NCBI RefSeq assembly: GCF_965215655.1
Contig: NZ_OZ244111.1
Location: 992,001-1,056,000, forward strand
Length of the DNA stretch: 64,000 nt
Direction: 5' to 3'
Source: Nioella sp965215655
Lineage (GTDB): Bacteria; Pseudomonadota; Alphaproteobacteria; Rhodobacterales; Rhodobacteraceae
The position numbers and the translations under genes were made by a program. Below the pieces are notes generated by a model. It was not told where the DNA came from. It worked only from the letters and a program-made list of their open reading frames with translations, and searched no databases. Positions 32,201-40,471 of this stretch are shown here, piece by piece. Each line of letters starts with the position of its first letter. Within the stretch, counting starts at the first letter, position 1.

Positions 32201-32588
32201 TGCGGTCCTCGGCCATTTCGATGGCGTCGCGCTTGGCGCCGATCATCTCGACGCCGAACTTGTCCAGCACGCCCATCTCTTCCAGCGCCAGCGAGGTGTT
32301 CAGACCGGTCTGCCCGCCCATGGTGGGCAGCAGCGCGTCGGGGCGTTCCTTCTCGATGATCTTGGCCACCACCTCGGGCGTGATCGGCTCGATATAGGTG
32401 GCGTCGGCAAGACCGGGGTCGGTCATGATCGTGGCCGGGTTCGAGTTGACCAGGATGACCCGGTAGCCTTCCTCGCGCAGCGCCTTGCAGGCCTGGGCCC
32501 CGGAATAGTCGAACTCGCAGGCCTGGCCGATCACGATGGGCCCCGCTCCGATGATCATGATGGACTGGATATCGGTTCTCTTCGGCAT
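29247..32588 (-). CDS. carB: Carbamoyl phosphate synthase large subunit
   Basis: An 1113-residue enzyme, near the usual length. It makes carbamoyl phosphate from glutamine-derived ammonia, bicarbonate and two ATP for arginine and pyrimidines. Two ATP-grasp halves are visible: [24 protein letters not shown] near 12 and [25 protein letters not shown] near 570. The C-terminal MGS domain ([23 protein letters not shown]) binds allosteric effectors. The start is ATG 32588 ([10 protein letters not shown]). The small subunit gene is not in the window. The 198-base gap to the divergent pabB holds nothing clear. Confidence 0.97.
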   Translation of the reverse strand: [1113 protein letters not shown]

Positions 32589-32786
32589 GGCGTGTCCCCG
32601 GGCAGCAGGCGTGGGCGACGAGGGGATGCCCCCCCGCGCAAATTGTCCTGCGTTATAGGGATGGAGCGCCTGCGCGCAAGGGGGGTCTGGAATGAATCTC
32701 AATCTGTCGCGTCCGGGGGTGTCCGTCGGTGGCATTTGCCCCTATCTGGGGTGCAAGCGGAATCAAGCCACGAGTCGCCATCTGAT

Positions 32787-33917
32787 ATGCGCATCACTTT
32801 CGATCACGGACCCGGGTCTGGGCGCAGAAAGTTCGAATCTCCGCGCGCATTGATCATTGCGCGGGATGCAGGTGATGTGGCCGGGGCGCTGCAGGAGATG
32901 GAGATCGCCCGCGCGGGCGGGGCATGGCTGGCGGGATATGCCAGCTATGAACTGGGATACGCGCTGGACCCAAGGCTCGCGCCGCTGATGCCGGAAGCGC
33001 GAAAAATGCCATTGCTGTGTTTCGGCGTCTACGATCGGCCGGAGCCCGCAACCTCGGGATCTCGCACGGTTCTGCGCCCGCGAAACATCGCCCCCCGCTG
33101 GAGCGCTTCGCGTTATGCTCAGGCCTTCGACCGGCTGCACGGGCTGATCGGGGCGGGGGATCTCTATCAGGCGAATCTGACCTTCCCGATCGACCTCGAC
33201 CTTGCCGGGTACTCCGCCGCATCGCTTTACGAGGGGCTCAGCGACGGGCAGCCCGTCGGCCACGGGGCGCTGATCGAGCAGATGGATGGCCCCGATATTC
33301 TCAGCCGCTCGCCGGAGCTGTTCTTCCGCACCGACAGCGCGGGCCGAATCCAGACCCGGCCCATGAAAGGCACGCAGCCCCGGTCTGCCGATCCGGGCGA
33401 AGACGCCGCGCGACGGGAGTTTTTGAAGACCGACGAAAAGAACCTAGCCGAAAACCTGATGATCGTTGACCTGCTGAGAAACGATATCAGCCGGGTGTGC
33501 GTGGCGGGCAGCGTCAAGGTGCCGGAGCTGTTTACCGTCGAAAGCTACGCGACCGTGCACCAGATGGTATCGCTGATCGAGGGGCAGTTGCGTAGCCGCA
33601 CAGGGCTTTCTGACATCCTGCGTGCCCTGCATCCCTGCGGGTCCGTGACCGGTGCGCCGAAGATACGCGCGATGGAGGTGATCCGAGAGTTGGAGCCGTG
33701 GCCGCGCGACATCTATTGCGGTGCCATCGGATGGGCCGCGCCGGATGGGCGGTCGGAATTCAGCGTCGCGATCCGCACTTTGATCCGCGACAAAACGGGC
33801 CATGCGGTGCTGAATGTGGGCGGCGGCGTGGTCTGGGACTCAACCGCCGCATCGGAATATGAGGAGGCGCTGTGGAAAGCCCGTTTCCTGAGCCGGTTCC
33901 AGCCGGAACCCGCCTGA
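32787..33917 (+). CDS. pabB: Aminodeoxychorismate synthase component I
   Basis: A 376-residue chorismate-utilising enzyme. LYQANLTFPIDLDL near 126, GRIQTRPMKGTQPR near 188, ENLMIVDLLRNDISRVC near 222, and HPCGSVTGAPKIRAMEVI near 281 are the family motifs. It makes 4-amino-4-deoxychorismate for folate. It is a short form missing part of the N-terminal region, common in alphaproteobacteria. ATG 32787 is the first in-frame ATG that leaves the carB promoter region free. It overlaps pabC by 46 bases. Confidence 0.9.
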   Translation: MRITFDHGPGSGRRKFESPRALIIARDAGDVAGALQEMEIARAGGAWLAGYASYELGYALDPRLAPLMPEARKMPLLCFGVYDRPEPATSGSRTVLRPRNIAPRWSASRYAQAFDRLHGLIGAGDLYQANLTFPIDLDLAGYSAASLYEGLSDGQPVGHGALIEQMDGPDILSRSPELFFRTDSAGRIQTRPMKGTQPRSADPGEDAARREFLKTDEKNLAENLMIVDLLRNDISRVCVAGSVKVPELFTVESYATVHQMVSLIEGQLRSRTGLSDILRALHPCGSVTGAPKIRAMEVIRELEPWPRDIYCGAIGWAAPDGRSEFSVAIRTLIRDKTGHAVLNVGGGVVWDSTAASEYEEALWKARFLSRFQPEPA

Positions 33918-34519
33918 TCGAAACTTTCGGTTGGTGGCCGGGCGAAGGCGTGCGGCGGCTCGACCGGCACCTTGCCCGCATGGGGCGGAGCGCCGGGACG
34001 CTTGGCTTTCCCTTCCATGAGGACGCGGCGCGGGAACGGGTCGCGGGGCTGGACGGGCAGGGGCCGTTGCGCTGTCGCCTGACACTGGGATCTGCCGGAG
34101 ATCTAGAGCTTATCGCGGTTCCCTTGCCGCCTGCCCCGGACCGGGCATGGCGCGTGGCGATCCACCCGGAGCGGCTGCGGTCGGATGATCCCTGGCTCGG
34201 TCATAAGACAACCAACCGCGCACTTTACGACCAGGCGCGGGCGGCCTTGCCCGACGGTGTGGATGAGTATCTTTTCCTCAATGAACGCGGCGAGGTCTGT
34301 GAAGGGACGATTACGAACATCTTCGTGACGCTTGAAGAAGGTCAGTGGGTCACGCCGCCCCGATCTTCCGGCCTGCTGCCGGGCGTCTTGCGCGAGGAGC
34401 TGCTTGCCAGCGGCGAGGTTGAAGAAGCCCCCGTCACTCTCGACATGCTACGCTGCGCCCGCGCCGTGACCCTCGGCAATTCCCTGCGCGGAGAGATCCC
34501 CGCTCAGCTGCTCATATAG
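33872..34519 (+). CDS. pabC: Aminodeoxychorismate lyase-like class IV aminotransferase
   Basis: A 215-residue fold-type IV PLP protein. The catalytic Lys lies in LGHKTTNRALYDQARA near 110, and VCEGTITNIFVTL near 148 and LPGVLREELL near 169 bind PLP. It would release 4-aminobenzoate and pyruvate in folate synthesis. It is shorter than typical PabC (about 270), lacking some of the N-terminal part. The GTG start at 33872 lies within pabB and has GAGGAGGC just before it. Confidence 0.85.
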   Translation: MESPFPEPVPAGTRLIETFGWWPGEGVRRLDRHLARMGRSAGTLGFPFHEDAARERVAGLDGQGPLRCRLTLGSAGDLELIAVPLPPAPDRAWRVAIHPERLRSDDPWLGHKTTNRALYDQARAALPDGVDEYLFLNERGEVCEGTITNIFVTLEEGQWVTPPRSSGLLPGVLREELLASGEVEEAPVTLDMLRCARAVTLGNSLRGEIPAQLLI

Positions 34520-35700
34520 TCCCGCGTCAGCGGCACAGCCTCCTGCTGGCGGGCTAACTGCATCTGAAACACGCATTGCTTGGCATGGCGGAACGACATT
34601 TCACTGGCCTTGAGGTAATAGCGCCACATCCGCACGAAGCGCGCATCATAGAGCCGCTCTGCCTCCTCCTCGCGGGCCATGAACCGGTCATACCAATGGC
34701 GCAGGGTTTCCGCGTAATGCAGGCGCCAGACCTCCACATCCGTGGGGTAGAGCCCCGATTTCTCCACCGCCGTCGACATTTCCGACAGGGCGGGCACATA
34801 GCCGCCGGGGAAGATGTATTTGGTGATCCACGGGCTGGTGCTGCCCGGCGGTGTGGCCCGCCCGATCGTGTGGATCAGCGCGATGCCATCCGGGGTCAGT
34901 CGGTCGCGCACCGTGTCGAAATACTCCCGGTAATGGGGCACGCCCACATGTTCGAACATGCCCACGGACACGATCCGGTCGAACTGTCCTTTAACGGCGC
35001 GGTAATCCTTCAACTCAAAGCGCACCTTGTCGGCCATCTCCGCCGCTTCGGCCCGCGCGCGGGACCAGTCCAGCTGTTCGGTCGAGAGCGTCACGCCCAG
35101 AACCTCGACGCCGTAATCCTGCGCCAGGGTCAGGGCCATCCCGCCCCAGCCAGACCCGATCTCGAACACCCGCATCCCCGGTTCAAGACATAGCTTTCTG
35201 GCGATATGGGCCTTCTTGGCCGCTTGCGCTTCCTCCAGCGTCATGTCGGGGTGGCGAAAATAGGCGCAGGAATACTGCCGGTCCGCGTCCAGAAAGAGGT
35301 CATAGAGCGATGCCGACAGGTCATAGTGATGGGCCACGTTCGACCGCGCCTTGCTGGCCGGGTTCCATTGGTCCAGCCTGCGCCGCGCCAGCCGCGATGT
35401 CTGGATCGCCCTGCGCCACCACAGATCACCCGACTGCGCCACATTCATCGCCAGAAATGCGTGCAGCCCGTCCAGATCGTCGCCGTCAATGGTGATCCGA
35501 CCCTCCATGAAGCCTTCGCCCAGGGTCATATCCGGCGCGGTCAGGATGCCCCGCGCGATGCCCTGATCGTGAAAGCGCAACCCGACCTGAGGCCCCGGCC
35601 CGCCCTCGTATCGGCTGACCTTGCCATCAGCATCCGTAATCTCCAGTGCGCCGGTCTTGACGAACCCGCGCAGCATTCCGTCCAACAGCTTGTCCCACAT
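34504..35700 (-). CDS. cfa: Cyclopropane-fatty-acyl-phospholipid synthase
   Basis: A 398-residue SAM-dependent enzyme that methylenates unsaturated phospholipid acyl chains at the membrane. The binding motif FEIGSGWGGMALTLAQDYG is near 180, and SVGMFEHVGVPHYREYF near 261 and YIFPGGYVPALSEM near 304 are typical. The N-terminus (residues 1-100) is the lipid-binding domain. Start taken as ATG 35700; the frame could open 9 bases earlier. It converges on pabC with a 16-base overlap of the coding ends. Confidence 0.93.
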   Translation of the reverse strand: MWDKLLDGMLRGFVKTGALEITDADGKVSRYEGGPGPQVGLRFHDQGIARGILTAPDMTLGEGFMEGRITIDGDDLDGLHAFLAMNVAQSGDLWWRRAIQTSRLARRRLDQWNPASKARSNVAHHYDLSASLYDLFLDADRQYSCAYFRHPDMTLEEAQAAKKAHIARKLCLEPGMRVFEIGSGWGGMALTLAQDYGVEVLGVTLSTEQLDWSRARAEAAEMADKVRFELKDYRAVKGQFDRIVSVGMFEHVGVPHYREYFDTVRDRLTPDGIALIHTIGRATPPGSTSPWITKYIFPGGYVPALSEMSTAVEKSGLYPTDVEVWRLHYAETLRHWYDRFMAREEEAERLYDARFVRMWRYYLKASEMSFRHAKQCVFQMQLARQQEAVPLTRDYMSS

Positions 35701-35898
35701 CGCCCTCAAAACCCCCGTCTCATCAGGTCGCGCGTGTCACAATCCGGGGGGTATTCTGCCAAATCCCGCGAAAAAGGGAAGATTTCACCGCGAAACAGCC
35801 CCAGGCCCGGCAAAGCACCGCCGGGTCGGCCTTGACTTCCCGGCGCGCAGAAGGTGTATCGGCACAGTCGAAATTCCACCCCCGAAGGGACATCCGTG

Positions 35899-37674
35899 AT
35901 GCATGCTTTCCGCAGCCATACCTGCGCCGAACTGACCAAGGAAAACGTGGGCCAGACCGTGCGTCTGTCGGGCTGGGTCCACCGGGTGCGCGACCATGGC
36001 GGCATCCTGTTCATCGACCTGCGCGACCATTTCGGCGTGACGCAGGTGCTGGCAGACCCCGACAGTGCCGCGTTCAAGGACGTGGAAAAGGTGCGGTCCG
36101 AATGGTGTATCCGCATTGATGGCGAGGTGAAGGCCCGCCACCCGGAACTGATCAACCCCAAGATCCCCACAGGCGAGGTTGAGGTTTTTGTGCGCGGGCT
36201 GGAGGTTCTCGGCGCGTCCGAGGAACTGCCCTTGATGGTCTTCGGCGATCAGGAATACCCGGAAGAAACCCGCCTGCGCTACCGCTTCCTCGACCTGCGT
36301 CGCGAGAAGATGCAGAAGAACATGAAGCTGCGCTCGGACGTAGTGCGCTCGATCCGCCGCCGCATGTGGGATCTCGATTTCAACGAATTCCAGACGCCAA
36401 TCATCACCGCATCTTCGCCCGAGGGTGCGCGTGACTTCCTCGTGCCCTCGCGCCTGCATCCCGGCAAATTCTACGCGCTGCCGCAGGCCCCGCAGCAGTT
36501 CAAGCAGCTTTTGATGGTCTCGGGCTTTGACAAGTATTTCCAGATCGCGCCCTGTTTCCGCGACGAGGACCCGCGCGCTGACCGTAGCCCGACCGACTTC
36601 TATCAGCTCGACATGGAGATGTCGTTTGTCACCCAACAGGACGTGTTCGACACGATCCAGCCGGTGATCGAGGGCGTGTTCGAGGAGTTCGGCGGTGGCC
36701 ACACCGTCGACAAGCACTGGCCGCAGATCAGCTACAAGGACGCGGCGCTGTGGTACGGCACCGACAAGCCCGACCTGCGCAACCCGATCAAGATGCAGGA
36801 CGTGTCCGAGCATTTCGCGGGCTCCGGCTTTGCCATCTTTGCCAAGATCCTCGAACAGGACGGTACCCAGATCCGTGCGATCCCGGCACCCAAGGGCGGC
36901 AGCCGCAAGTTCTGTGACCGGATGAACAAATTCGCGCAGGAACAGGGGCTGCCCGGCATGGGCTATATCTTCTGGCGCGAGGGCGAAAACGGCATGGAAG
37001 CTGCTGGCCCTCTGGCCAAGAATATCGGGCCTGAGCGAACAGAGGCCATTCGCCAGCAGCTGAAACTGGGCAAGGGCGATGCGGCCTTCTTCCTGGGCGG
37101 CAAGCCCGAAAGCTTCGAGGCTGTGGCCGGTCGCGCGCGCGTGGTCATTGGCAACGAACTGGGCCTGACGGAACAGAACCGTTTCGCCTTCGCCTGGATC
37201 GTCGATTTCCCGATGTACGAGGCCGACGAGGAAACCGGCAAGATCGATTTCAGCCACAACCCGTTTTCCATGCCGCAGGGCGGGATGGAGGCGCTTCAGG
37301 GCAACCCGCTCGACGTGCTCGGCTACCAGTATGACCTTGCCTGCAACGGCTACGAACTGGTGTCCGGCGCAATCCGGAACCATAAGCCCGAGATCATGTT
37401 CAAGGCGTTCGAACTGGCAGGCTATGGCGAAGAGGAGGTGCGCAAGCGCTTCGGCGGCATGGTCAACGCCTTCCAATACGGCGCCCCGCCCCACGGCGGC
37501 TGTGCGGCGGGGATCGACCGCATCGTGATGCTGCTGGCCGATGAGGCGAATATCCGCGAGGTCATGCTGTTCCCGATGAACCAGCGGGCCGAAGACCTGA
37601 TGATGAACGCGCCGTCTGAGCCGATGGCCGAACAGCTGATGGAACTGGGCCTGCGCGTCATCCCGCAGGACTGA
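35899..37674 (+). CDS. aspS: Aspartyl-tRNA synthetase
   Basis: A 591-residue class II synthetase. Motif 1 region WDLDFNEFQTPIITASSPEGARDFLVPSR is near 155, motif 2 QIAPCFRDEDPRADRSPTDFYQLDMEM near 215, motif 3 GAPPHGGCAAGIDRIVMLL near 531. The GAD insertion (residues about 290-420) marks the bacterial type, which in organisms with GatCAB may also charge tRNA-Asn; that is family knowledge. GAAGGGA precedes ATG 35899. A strong terminator follows. Confidence 0.97.
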   Translation: MHAFRSHTCAELTKENVGQTVRLSGWVHRVRDHGGILFIDLRDHFGVTQVLADPDSAAFKDVEKVRSEWCIRIDGEVKARHPELINPKIPTGEVEVFVRGLEVLGASEELPLMVFGDQEYPEETRLRYRFLDLRREKMQKNMKLRSDVVRSIRRRMWDLDFNEFQTPIITASSPEGARDFLVPSRLHPGKFYALPQAPQQFKQLLMVSGFDKYFQIAPCFRDEDPRADRSPTDFYQLDMEMSFVTQQDVFDTIQPVIEGVFEEFGGGHTVDKHWPQISYKDAALWYGTDKPDLRNPIKMQDVSEHFAGSGFAIFAKILEQDGTQIRAIPAPKGGSRKFCDRMNKFAQEQGLPGMGYIFWREGENGMEAAGPLAKNIGPERTEAIRQQLKLGKGDAAFFLGGKPESFEAVAGRARVVIGNELGLTEQNRFAFAWIVDFPMYEADEETGKIDFSHNPFSMPQGGMEALQGNPLDVLGYQYDLACNGYELVSGAIRNHKPEIMFKAFELAGYGEEEVRKRFGGMVNAFQYGAPPHGGCAAGIDRIVMLLADEANIREVMLFPMNQRAEDLMMNAPSEPMAEQLMELGLRVIPQD

Positions 37675-37694
37675 CATTCGCCCATGGCGACAGA

Positions 37695-37728
37695 AAGGCC
37701 CGGCATATCCCCGCCGGGCCTTTTGCTT
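37695..37728 (+). terminator. Intrinsic terminator after aspS
   Basis: AAGGCCCGGC (37695-37704) and GCCGGGCCTT (37713-37722) form a 10-bp stem with an 8-base loop, followed by TTTTGCTT. This is the clearest factor-independent terminator in the window. Confidence 0.85.
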
Positions 37729-37804
37729 GTGTGCATTCCGAGCTTTGGCGGGCGCGCGAAGCAGGCTATCTTTCGGGCATGGATACCCCGTTCACCTTTT
37801 GCCC

Positions 37805-39166
37805 ATGACCTCCCCGAACACCCTTGCCACGATCCGCTTTGGCACCGGCCTGCGCCCGGGATTTCCGGTGGCCTCCCCCGAGGCGATGCTGGCCGCGCTG
37901 ACAGAGCCTGACCAGATGGTCACGGCTTTCCCGCTCGACAGCTATGAGACCCGTGCGGCCTTTCGGATCGAATACACCCGCCTTCAGCGCGCGCGAAATG
38001 ACAGCGATGCGGCGGAAGCGGCGTTTCGCGACATGCGCGACGCGCTCAATCGCGAGGTGCTGAACCAGATGGCCGTGACCCTTGCCCGGGGCGTGGCCGA
38101 TCCGCATGGGCTGCGCGAACGGCTGGTCTGGTTCTGGGCCGATCACTTCACCACCGTGGGCGGCCGTGGCTTCATGCGCGGGGCCATTGCCGCCTATATC
38201 GACGAACAGATCCGTCCCCATGTGGCGGGCCGGTTCGGCGATATGCTGGAGGCCGCGATCCTGCATCCGGTGATGGTGCTCTACCTCGATCAGGAACGCT
38301 CTTACGGGCCCAATTCCATCGCCGGGCAGCGGCGCGGAGCCAGCCTCAACGAAAACCTCGCGCGGGAATTGCTGGAACTGCACACGGTCGGGGCGGATGG
38401 CGGCTACTCCCAGGACGATGTGCGGCAGATGGCGGAGCTTCTGACCGGGCTTGGCGTCACGCGGGACGGCGCGCTGGCTTTCCGGCCCAACAATGCCGAA
38501 CCGGGGGCAGAGACGGTGATGGGCAACAGTTATGGCGGTGACGGTCAGGCCAGGCTCACCGATATCCGCGCCGCGCTGCATGATCTGGCGATCAGGCCAG
38601 AGACTGCCGCCCATGTCTGCCGAAAACTGGCCGACCACTTCCTGTCCGACGCGCCCGATCCGGGGCTGGTGGCGGATATGCAGGCGGTCTGGCTCGAGAC
38701 CGGCGGCGATCTGGCGGCGGTGACGGCCACCCTGTTGACCCATCCTGCCGCCATGAGGCCGGGGCCGGGGCGCGTGAAACAGCCGCTGCACTTCCTCGTA
38801 TCGGCCCTGCGCGCGTTGGAGGTGCCGCCGGAAGGGCTGATCCGCGCGCCGTTGCACCGGCTCAGGAACCTTGCAGCGCGTCCGATGGCGGCCATGGGGC
38901 AGGGCTGGCAGAACGCGTCCGGCCCGGACGGGTATTTCGACGACGACGCGGAATGGATCGGCCCGCAGACCTTGGCCGCGCGCATTGCATGGTGCATGAC
39001 CGTCCCGTCAGAGCTGCGCCCGCACTTGCCCGACCCGCGCGCCTTTGCCCGCGATGCGCTTGACAATGCTGCCCCGCCGGACCTGTTGCAGGCCGCCGCC
39101 CGCGCCGAAAGCCGGATCGAAGGTGTCGGGCTGGTGCTGGCCTCGCCCGCGTTTCAGAGGAGTTGA
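37805..39166 (+). CDS. DUF1800 family protein
   Basis: A 453-residue protein with DUF1800 features: LRERLVWFWADHFTTVG near 101, MLEAAILHPVMVLYLDQERSYGPNSIAGQRRGASLNENLARELLELHTVG spanning about 151-200, and GYSQDDVRQMAELLTGLGV near 204. Function is unknown. ATG 37805 is chosen as it lies after the terminator; no signal peptide is obvious at that start. It is followed 4 bases later by a DUF1501 gene, a widespread pairing. Confidence 0.85.
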   Translation: MTSPNTLATIRFGTGLRPGFPVASPEAMLAALTEPDQMVTAFPLDSYETRAAFRIEYTRLQRARNDSDAAEAAFRDMRDALNREVLNQMAVTLARGVADPHGLRERLVWFWADHFTTVGGRGFMRGAIAAYIDEQIRPHVAGRFGDMLEAAILHPVMVLYLDQERSYGPNSIAGQRRGASLNENLARELLELHTVGADGGYSQDDVRQMAELLTGLGVTRDGALAFRPNNAEPGAETVMGNSYGGDGQARLTDIRAALHDLAIRPETAAHVCRKLADHFLSDAPDPGLVADMQAVWLETGGDLAAVTATLLTHPAAMRPGPGRVKQPLHFLVSALRALEVPPEGLIRAPLHRLRNLAARPMAAMGQGWQNASGPDGYFDDDAEWIGPQTLAARIAWCMTVPSELRPHLPDPRAFARDALDNAAPPDLLQAAARAESRIEGVGLVLASPAFQRS

Positions 39167-39170
39167 GCCG

Positions 39171-40406
39171 ATGTCCCGACTGACCCGCCGCGACCTGCTG
39201 CTGCGCGCATCGGCCATTGGCTGTTCGGCGGCGGCCAGCCCGCTGATGACCCCTGTGGCCTTCGCCTCTGCCCCGACCGACAACCGGCTGGTGGTGATCA
39301 TCCTGCGCGGGGCGATGGACGGGCTGGACCTTGTGCAGCCCTATGGCGATCCGGATTTCTCAAGCTACCGCCCCGATTTCGCCATTGGCCCCGCTGCGGG
39401 CGCGCAGGATCTCGACGGGTTCTTTGCGCTGCATCACGGGTTTGGTGACCTGATGCCGCTCTGGCAGGCCGGAGAGCTTGGCTTCGCCCATGCTGTTTCC
39501 ACCCCCTATCGCAACCAGCGCAGCCATTTCGACGGGCAGGATCTGCTGGAGGCGGGCACCGGGGCCGAGACCGTCGGGCGGTCCTACGAGGACGGCTGGC
39601 TGAACCGGCTGGTGCAGACCTTGCCTGGTGCGACCCGTGAAACCGCGCTGGCCGTGGGCCGCGAAGAGGCGCTGATCCTGCGCGGGGCCGCGCCGTCGGT
39701 GGCGTGGTCGCCCGCCTCACGGCTCGGGCTGACGCCGGCGACGGCGGACCTGTTGGGCATGCTGTACCATGATGATCCCCTGTTCCGGGAAGCCTTTGAG
39801 GATGCAGAGTTCTATTCCGACCTTCTGCATGGCTCTTTCGAGGGCGGGGACATGGAGGAAGGCGAGATGATGGAGGCGATGGCAGGCAGCATCGCCGCGT
39901 CCAACCGCTCTGTCACGGCCCGGTCCCTGGCCAGTTTCGCCGCCGAACGGCTGCGTGAGGATGCACGGATCGCCAGTTTCTCGCTTGGCGGGTGGGACAC
40001 GCATCGCGGGCAGGTGAACCGGATGGGCGGGGCGTTGCGGCATCTGTCCAGCGCGATATCGGAACTGCGCAGCGGGCTCGGCCCTGATTGGGATCGGACG
40101 GTGGTGCTGGCAATGACCGAGTTCGGACGCACGGTCCGCCAGAACGGCTCGGCGGGCACCGATCACGGCACCGGCAGCGCCCTGGTGATGGCCGGCGGGG
40201 CGCTGAACGGGGGGCAGGTTCTGGGCGACTGGCCCGGTCTGGGGCAGGGCGACCTGTTCGCGGATCGCGACCTGATGCCGACCCGTGACGTGCGCGCCTA
40301 TGCGGCCTGGGCGATGGCCGGGCTTTTCGGCACCGACCGGGCGGCGCTGGAGGGGCAGATTTTTCCGGGGCTCGACCTCGGCCTGGACCCTGGCCTTCTG
40401 CTCTGA
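39171..40406 (+). CDS. DUF1501 family secreted protein
   Basis: A 411-residue protein with a Tat-type N-terminus (SRLTRRDLLLRASAIG) and an alkaline-phosphatase-like core: VVIILRGAMDGLDLVQPYGD near 42, SFSLGGWDTHRGQ near 267, VVLAMTEFGRTVRQNGSAGTDHGTGSALVMAGG near 308-340. The His and Asp residues fit metal binding. Function unknown; it is thought to be exported folded. It is paired with DUF1800 upstream. Confidence 0.87.
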   Translation: MSRLTRRDLLLRASAIGCSAAASPLMTPVAFASAPTDNRLVVIILRGAMDGLDLVQPYGDPDFSSYRPDFAIGPAAGAQDLDGFFALHHGFGDLMPLWQAGELGFAHAVSTPYRNQRSHFDGQDLLEAGTGAETVGRSYEDGWLNRLVQTLPGATRETALAVGREEALILRGAAPSVAWSPASRLGLTPATADLLGMLYHDDPLFREAFEDAEFYSDLLHGSFEGGDMEEGEMMEAMAGSIAASNRSVTARSLASFAAERLREDARIASFSLGGWDTHRGQVNRMGGALRHLSSAISELRSGLGPDWDRTVVLAMTEFGRTVRQNGSAGTDHGTGSALVMAGGALNGGQVLGDWPGLGQGDLFADRDLMPTRDVRAYAAWAMAGLFGTDRAALEGQIFPGLDLGLDPGLLL

Positions 40407-40471
40407 ACGGCTTGCACTTTCCTGCGTGCTCGCCTTTTCTTTGGCGAGAGGTCATGGATCTGGGGCACGGT

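Noticed and set aside
35785..37677. 630-codon antisense frame under aspS
   Set aside because: Shadow of a conserved gene; Leu/His/Arg-rich and no start context.
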